DNA of 32,053 nucleotides from Acidobacteriota bacterium (lineage in GTDB: Bacteria; Acidobacteriota; Terriglobia; UBA7540), in the NCBI GenBank assembly GCA_003224695.1, contig QHZO01000026.1:31895-63947 (forward strand). Reading direction: 5' to 3'. Below, one piece after another: positions 26,652-32,053 of this stretch (the stretch's first letter is position 1; each line of letters starts with the position of its first letter). The translations under genes and the position numbers were made by a program. The notes under the pieces were generated by a model. It was given only the letters and a program-made list of their open reading frames with translations, was not told the origin of the DNA and ran no database searches.

Positions 26652-26782
26652 GTAGCGGCGATCTGCGCTCACCGAGGTTCAATGCTCCGACCAGGTTGGG
26701 GTGACAAATGCCTTGGTCGTGGCGGCGGCGTTCCGGCCGTCGCAATCCGGACTCGAATGCGGCGATGGGGAAATTGCCGCTA
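26652..26782. repeat. About 131-bp segment bounded by GTAGCGGC / GCCGCTAC inverted ends
   Basis: GTAGCGGCGATCTGCGCTCACCG at the left end and CGGCGATGGGGAAATTGCCGCTAC at the right end. Confidence 0.4.
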
Positions 26783-26836
26783 CAGAGAGGCCCAAACCTG
26801 TTGGAGGAAGGGCGGGAATCGTGTTACGTTTCCGGC

Positions 26837-27850
26837 ATGGAAGCGAGGCGGGGCAGCCCGCAGCTCGGGCGGGCCTTTACGGTCGGTCTGGTTCAGATGG
26901 CGATGTCGGCTGACCCGCGCGAAAACCTCGAGCGCACCGAGAAGCACATTGCGGGGGCGGCGCGCGCCGGAGCGGACCTGGTTTGCTTGCCGGAGCTTTT
27001 CCGCAGCCGGTATTTTTGCCAGCGGGAAGATGCCGCGAATTTCGATCTCGCCGAGCCGATCCCCGGCCCCACCACGCGCGCGCTGGGGAAAATTGCCCAG
27101 GCCAAACGGCTGGTGATTATTGCCCCCATCTTCGAGCGGCGCGCCTCGGGTATCTACCACAACTCGGCCGCGGTGCTTGACTCCACAGGAGAAATCGCCG
27201 GCGTCTATCGCAAGATGCACATCCCGGACGACCCGGCCTATTTCGAGAAGTATTATTTTACGCCTGGGGATCTCGGCTTTCACGCGGTCGAAACCCGCGT
27301 CGGGCGCATCGCGACGCTGATTTGCTGGGACCAGTGGTATCCGGAGGGCGCGCGGCTCGCGGCGCTCCGGGGCGCGAACGTGTTGTTTTACCCGACCGCC
27401 ATTGGCTGGCATCCTGACGAGAAAGCCCGCCACGGCGCGGCGCAGCGCGACGCTTGGCGTACCGTGCAGCGCGGCCACGCCATCGCCAACGGCGTGTACG
27501 TCGCGGCGGTGAATCGCGTGGGATTCGAGCCTGGAAGCATTGCGAAGGCGGACGGAAGTAGCGCCGCGCGTCGTGAAGCAGCCAAGGGCATCGAATTCTG
27601 GGGCTCGTCGTTTTTGTGTGACCCCTTCGGGATCGTGGTCGCGGAGGCAACTTCCGATCGCGAAGAAGTGCTCATCGGCCGGGTTGAGCCCGCGCGCATT
27701 GAGGAAGTCCGCCGCAACTGGCCCTTCCTGCGCGACCGGCGCGTGGATGCTTACGGCGGAATAGAATCACGCTATCTTGACGAGAGTGTGGCAAGGCGAA
27801 AAATCGGCCGGGCAAAGAAGGCCGCACCGAGAAGCGCAGCACCTCGCTAA
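26837..27850 (+). CDS. aguB: N-carbamoylputrescine amidase (nitrilase superfamily)
   Basis: FTVGLVQMAMSADPRENLERTEKHIAGAARAGADLVCLPELFRSRYFCQ...YRKMHIPDDPAYFEKYYFTPGDLGF...LICWDQWYPEGARLAALRGANVLFYPTAIGWHP; directly upstream of the agmatine deiminase gene. Confidence 0.9.
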   Translation: MEARRGSPQLGRAFTVGLVQMAMSADPRENLERTEKHIAGAARAGADLVCLPELFRSRYFCQREDAANFDLAEPIPGPTTRALGKIAQAKRLVIIAPIFERRASGIYHNSAAVLDSTGEIAGVYRKMHIPDDPAYFEKYYFTPGDLGFHAVETRVGRIATLICWDQWYPEGARLAALRGANVLFYPTAIGWHPDEKARHGAAQRDAWRTVQRGHAIANGVYVAAVNRVGFEPGSIAKADGSSAARREAAKGIEFWGSSFLCDPFGIVVAEATSDREEVLIGRVEPARIEEVRRNWPFLRDRRVDAYGGIESRYLDESVARRKIGRAKKAAPRSAAPR

Positions 27851-28865
27851 ATGTCAGCACGGGCGATTCGGCAAAACCAATCCACTCTGAAGAAAGCAAG
27901 CGAGAAGACCGGCCGAACCCCGGCGGCCGAGGGCTTCCGCATGCCCGCCGAATGGGAGCCGCACGAAGCTACTTGGATTGCCTGGCCACACAATCGCAGC
28001 GATTGGCCGGGAAAATTTGCGCCCATTTCCTGGGTTTACGGCGAAATCGCGCGAAAGACAATTCCCGGGGAAATTCTGCGCGTGCTCGTGGAGTCAAAGG
28101 CACACGAGGCTTCCGCGAGCCGCGTGCTTAAACGCGTAGGCGCGGACTCGGCGCACGTCGAGTTCTTCCACATTCCGACCAACCGCGGCTGGACGCGTGA
28201 TTGCGGCCCTATTTTTGTTTGCCGCGAGAGTCCCAAGCCTGGATGCGCCATCGTGAAGTTCCGCTTCAACGGCTGGGCGCGCTATCCTGACTGGCGAAAG
28301 GACGATTCTGTGCCTATGCGCGCGGCGCGGTCGCTCGGCTGCCGCATGTTTCGAATGCGGTGGGGCGGCCACGACTTTGTCCTCGAGGGGGGAAGTGTGG
28401 ACTTCAACGGCCGCGGGACTGTGCTGACCACGGAAGAATGTCTTCTCGATCAGAAGACGCAGGTCCGAAATCCTGGTCTCGACCGCCGCGAAGTCGAGCG
28501 GGCGCTGGCATCGTTTTTCGACTGAGAGTGACCCGAGCGACGCCAACTACCGCGCTCTTGAGGAAAATTGCGAGCGCGCCGAGTCCATGCGCCTAGAAGA
28601 TGGTTCCAAACTCGAAGTCGTGCCGCTCCCGATGCCCCGGCCCTTGTTTTTCGACGGCCAGCGCGTGCCGGCAAGCTACGCGAATTTCTATATTGCCAAC
28701 GCCGCCGTGCTCGTTCCGACTTTTAACGATCCGAATGACCGCAAGGCCCTCGGCTTGCTTGCCGAGCTTTTTCGCGACCGGCCCGTGGTCGGGATTCACG
28801 CCGTGGATCTGGTCTGGGGTCTTGGCACTCTCCACTGCCTGACGCGGGAACAACCGGCACTCTGA
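27851..28865 (+). pseudogene. aguA: Agmatine deiminase, split by internal deletion plus frameshift near 28520-28535
   Basis: Frame A: GFRMPAEWEPHEATWIAWPHNRSDWPGKF...TNRGWTRDCGPIFV...FRFNGWA...VLEGGSVDFNGRGTVLTTEECLL...REVERALASFFD*. Frame B: ESDPSDANYRALEENCERAESMRLEDGSKLEVVPLPMP...FFDGQRVPASYANFYIANAAVLVPTFNDPND...VVGIHAVDLVWGLGTLHCLTREQPAL*. Confidence 0.9.
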
Positions 28866-29066
28866 CTGCGGCTAATCGGTCCCCGGAGAATCTCCGCCTC
28901 TCGAACCGCCCGCAACAGTTTCCGACTGGCCCGTCATCCAAGCTTAATCGTAATGGATGACGCCCAGATTGCTTTAACGATTGGCCAACTAACCAGGCGT
29001 GTTCGATAAGTGCACTTTGCCCGTGTATAGTCAACGTGTATCGACAAAGCGCAGTACTGACTTTGC

Positions 29067-29921
29067 ATGCCTTTTCATATGAGAAATTTTGAAACGGCAC
29101 GAACGATAAAGTTCAGGCAAACCGCACTGCGCCCGGAAAGCGAACGCACCATCAGTCACATCGAGGAATTTGGCTGCTCTGTTGTAAGCGTGGCGCGGAC
29201 GAACTACGGTCTTGGTTGGTCGTACACGATCGGTATTTTCGACACCTGCGGCAAACCCGAGATTATCACGGTGGGACTGCCGCCAGAGACAGCGCACTTC
29301 GCGCTCAATGAAGCCGCGAAGCTATTGCGAGCCGGTGTGGATCTGACAAAGGGGCGACACGGTCAACTAGTAGGTGAGGTCGACTGCGAGTTTCGTCCTC
29401 TTGATCAAAAGTGGATCGCACAGCTGATGGACTGGGCTGTATGGTACTACGATGGCGCTGACTTCCCTGTGCTGCAGGCGGTGTATCCCGATCTCGAAAA
29501 TCGATTCCCGGAAGACGCACAATTTGACAAAGCGTTTGAGCAGCCGTTGATGCAGCCCACAGCTAAGATGACAAGAGTTGAGAATGATTCTTGGGCGTCG
29601 ACCGATCCGACCAGCAGTCTTTTCAATTGGAAATTCCCAGATCCTCCGCACACGGGAGTCTATCTTTCGGAGACGGTTCACAACGGGATTGAGCCAGTCA
29701 CGTACGTATCACACGACGCAGAAGATGGGACCTGGCAGCTCTTGGGTAACAGCATGTCCGATGGAGGCGGCCCGGTGCTCTCCTGCTTTCACCATCCAAT
29801 CGACCGCGATCCTAGTCTGGCTGAATTAGCCGACCTGCCTCTAGGCTGGTATGCGGAACGCGCTAAGGTCGGAGAACTGTGGGTGCGAAAAAAGCACTCG
29901 TCGGACGAAGAATCTGGATGA
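29067..29921 (+). CDS. DUF4262-like domain protein
   Basis: 284 aa; ISHIEEFGCSVVSVARTNYGLGWSYTIGIFDTCGKPEIITVGLPPETAHFALNEAAKLLRAG...; family recognised by motif only. Confidence 0.6.
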   Translation: MPFHMRNFETARTIKFRQTALRPESERTISHIEEFGCSVVSVARTNYGLGWSYTIGIFDTCGKPEIITVGLPPETAHFALNEAAKLLRAGVDLTKGRHGQLVGEVDCEFRPLDQKWIAQLMDWAVWYYDGADFPVLQAVYPDLENRFPEDAQFDKAFEQPLMQPTAKMTRVENDSWASTDPTSSLFNWKFPDPPHTGVYLSETVHNGIEPVTYVSHDAEDGTWQLLGNSMSDGGGPVLSCFHHPIDRDPSLAELADLPLGWYAERAKVGELWVRKKHSSDEESG

Positions 29922-30126
29922 GCAATTAGCGTAACAGGTGGCCGATTAACGCCGTACCTGCGGGTGTGCCCGGCGACGCTTTCGGGCGTATCGTCGGCTA
30001 CTCGGAGGTTGGTCCAGTTCCTCGCGGACTTTTCCTGCCTAGTCGTCGAGCGTTTGCGTGAAGCCGGTGGCCGCCGTCATGGGGCAAGGCCCAGAGACGA
30101 GCTTTTCGTGGAGTGGTCCGCCACCG

Positions 30127-30750
30127 TTACGGCTTATACAGGGCGGGAAATTGCTTTTGAACGAGGAAGTCCTGGTGATAGGCTTCGGCCGGATAAAACC
30201 CCTTGAGCGGGGCAACTTCGGTAACGATCGGCGCCCCGAAAACGCCGGCTTTGTTCAATTGGGCGATATAGGCAAGCGCCAATTGCTTCTGCGCTTCGTC
30301 GGCATAGAAAATCGCCGAACGGTACTGGGTCCCCTCATCCGGACCCTGGCGATTGAGTTGTGTTGGATCGTGCGCGACGGAGAAGAAAACCCGCAAAAGG
30401 TCTTCGTACGAAACTTGGGAAGGGTCGAAGGTGATCTCCACTGATTCGGCATGCCCCGTTGTGCCGGTCGAGACGATTTCGTAGTGAGCCGATCGGGCGC
30501 TGCCTCCCGAAAAACCGGAGACCGCGCGGGTGACGCCCTTCACGTGTTTGAAGACGGCATCTACGCCCCAAAAGCACCCTCCCGCAAAAACCGCTGTCTG
30601 CTCGCCCTTCGCTTGAGGGGCCGGGAATTTGCCGGCAAACGCTGGGATTTGGCCGTGCGCCGGGCCACGCCCTAGCGCCAGGAACATTCCTGTCAACGCC
30701 AATGCCAACACGACTGCTTTTAGAAACTTCTCGTCAGAACCTGTCCTCAT
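30127..30750 (-). CDS. msrA: Peptide-methionine (S)-S-oxide reductase MsrA with signal peptide; C-terminal region apparently shortened in frame
   Basis: 207 aa; [103 protein letters not shown]...[23 protein letters not shown]. Confidence 0.9.
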   Translation of the reverse strand: MRTGSDEKFLKAVVLALALTGMFLALGRGPAHGQIPAFAGKFPAPQAKGEQTAVFAGGCFWGVDAVFKHVKGVTRAVSGFSGGSARSAHYEIVSTGTTGHAESVEITFDPSQVSYEDLLRVFFSVAHDPTQLNRQGPDEGTQYRSAIFYADEAQKQLALAYIAQLNKAGVFGAPIVTEVAPLKGFYPAEAYHQDFLVQKQFPALYKP

Positions 30751-30904
30751 CGTGCCTCCCCGTTTTAAGTCCTGATGTCAAGGGCCCTATTGGTCCGCCA
30801 CGCTCGCTCAAGTGTGAGATACCTGGGTCAAGGCAAAGGTTTCACGGAGGTCAGCGGATACTGGACGAAAAGTGAACAGTGGCGATTGGCGGTTGAGTCT
30901 GGGG

Positions 30905-31090
30905 CCTTGGCACCAAAAAAAACAGGGGGGATTACTCCCCCCTAAGCGTCGGGTGTTGGGTCTAATCTTGGAGCCTTGCGCCAGATTGTTCCCTCCTTCC
31001 GGAGAGTCTGGAGTTGGCTCGCATTTCCGAATCGCATGTGGAATACCAAAGCGCATGCCTCGTATGCAGGTAATTTAAGTGCCTGCATCT
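30905..31090. other. Hairpin-rich non-coding region, candidate structured RNA or leader
   Basis: Hairpins read by eye: GGGGGG-attact-CCCCCC (30925-30942) enclosed by GGCACC/GGTGTT; nested GAGCC(CCAGA(CTCC-ttcc-GGAG)TCTGG)GGCTC (30971-31020); ATGCAGG-N11-CCTGCAT (31064-31088). Confidence 0.4.
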
Positions 31091-31372
31091 AAAGATGTTA
31101 GTGACAGACTTTCGAATTATTTCTAACAATTCGCATCCGAAACTAATTCATAATTCCGAATTTGGGAGAGTTCAATACAATATATAACAGTCCGCCCGCG
31201 AAAACGTGTCGGCAGCCGGGAAGTTGCATTCCTCCTGAAAGACCCACTTCCCACCCTTGACGAAACTCCATTGCGAAGTTACGTTTGGTGAGTAAGAGTG
31301 CGAGACTGAAGGACCTTGGGAAACCCCATGCGGCGATCCGTTGGCTGACGGACGCGCGAAGCCCGACCCCGA

Positions 31373-32053
31373 ATGATTGACATTCACTGCCATCCCCTCC
31401 CTAAGACGGACGATGGGGCGCGAAGCTTTGAGGAGGCCGTCGAAATGCTGAAGATGGCGGCGGCCGACGGCATCACCCACTTGGTAGCCACGCCCCATTC
31501 CAATTATAAGTACGCCTTCAGGCCCGACGAGAATCGCGTCAAGCTCCAGGAGCTACAAAAGGCGGTGGGCGAGAGCCCGAAGCTCATGCTCGGCTGCGAC
31601 TTTCACCTTCATTACGAAAACATTCGCCAGCTTGTCGAGGATCGCGGCTCGTTCACCATCAATCAGGGTGATTACGTTTTGGTGGAATTCGGCGACCAGT
31701 TCGTTCCCGAGCAGATGGATCGCGTCTTCTATGAGATCGAATGCGCCGGTTTAATCCCGATTCTGACCCATCCGGAGCGCAACCCGGTCTTTTACCGCAA
31801 GCCGGAACTTCTTTACCGCTGGGTGTCGCGCGGCTGCCTGTGTCAAATCACGGCCAAGTCTTACACGGGAGGATTCGGCCCCGAGCCCCAGCAATTTGCC
31901 GAACGCTGGCTCGCTCAGAACTTGGTGCATTTCTTCGCTTCCGACGCGCACGACTTGAAATTTCGCACGCCAATCCTTTCCGAATGCTACAAGAAGCTCT
32001 GTGAAACTACGGGCGAGGAAACGGCCAAACGGCTGCTCGAAACTAATCCCGGT
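31373..32053 (+). CDS. CpsB/YwqE-type PHP-domain tyrosine-protein phosphatase, 3' end beyond window
   Basis: MIDIHCHPLPKTDDGARSFEEAVEMLKMAAADGITHLVATPHSNYKYAF...LGCDFHLHYEN...ILTHPERNPVFYRKPELLYRWVSRGCLCQITAKSYTGGFG...FFASDAHDLKFRTPILSE; absent from the + ORF track because it runs off the edge. Confidence 0.88.
   Translation, partial: MIDIHCHPLPKTDDGARSFEEAVEMLKMAAADGITHLVATPHSNYKYAFRPDENRVKLQELQKAVGESPKLMLGCDFHLHYENIRQLVEDRGSFTINQGDYVLVEFGDQFVPEQMDRVFYEIECAGLIPILTHPERNPVFYRKPELLYRWVSRGCLCQITAKSYTGGFGPEPQQFAERWLAQNLVHFFASDAHDLKFRTPILSECYKKLCETTGEETAKRLLETNPG

Noticed and set aside
2684-28865. Programmed frameshifting or translational bypassing as the explanation for the split genes
   Set aside because: Conserved residues are missing at the junctions, so recoding could not restore the normal proteins; no slippery heptamer common to the junctions was seen.
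31110-31175. Second heptamer array (aattcat aattccg aatttgg)
   Set aside because: Only three consecutive units keep 7-bp spacing; adjacent aatt motifs are 13 and 17 bp apart, so it cannot be supported as an array.

Overview
GC-rich bacterial chromosomal window with about 26 genes, probably Acidobacteriota-like (inferred from gene content only). Left part, minus strand: N4-(beta-N-acetylglucosaminyl)-L-asparaginase (partial), hydantoinase/oxoprolinase hyuB and a broken hyuA, and a broken tsaD. Next are a broken galU (+), a PilZ/Zn-ribbon protein, an FmdB-type zinc ribbon, rsmI (+) and a second PilZ protein. A minus-strand cluster follows: rfaE2 - mfd - SurA/PpiC - YhaM-like HD nuclease (broken) - BlaI - FabZ-like - dusB. 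The right part has hemL, a small secreted protein, tRNA-Leu(CAA), a MASE1-PAS histidine kinase plus response regulator, an MlaD/MlaF/MlaE transport module, the putrescine genes aguB and (broken) aguA, a DUF4262-like protein, msrA and a CpsB/YwqE-type PHP phosphatase (partial). Main observations: (1) at least seven conserved genes appear to have lost short internal segments, five out of frame and two in frame; this is either unusual deletion decay or an assembly artefact and needs read-level checking. (2) A family of GTAGGGGC...GCCCCTAC palindromes supplies the TAG stop codon of three unrelated genes (fmdB, dusB, fabZ-like), and another copy is read through in frame inside mfd. (3) A 350-bp degenerate heptamer array keeps strict 7-bp phase and switches strand polarity in its middle. 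(4) A degraded tRNA-Leu 3'-end copy lies about 0.7 kb from the tRNA-Leu gene, with one small secreted-protein gene between them. (5) A hairpin-rich non-coding region precedes the CpsB gene. No CRISPR array, rRNA or recognisable transposase was seen. All family calls come from reading the translated sequence, with no database search.
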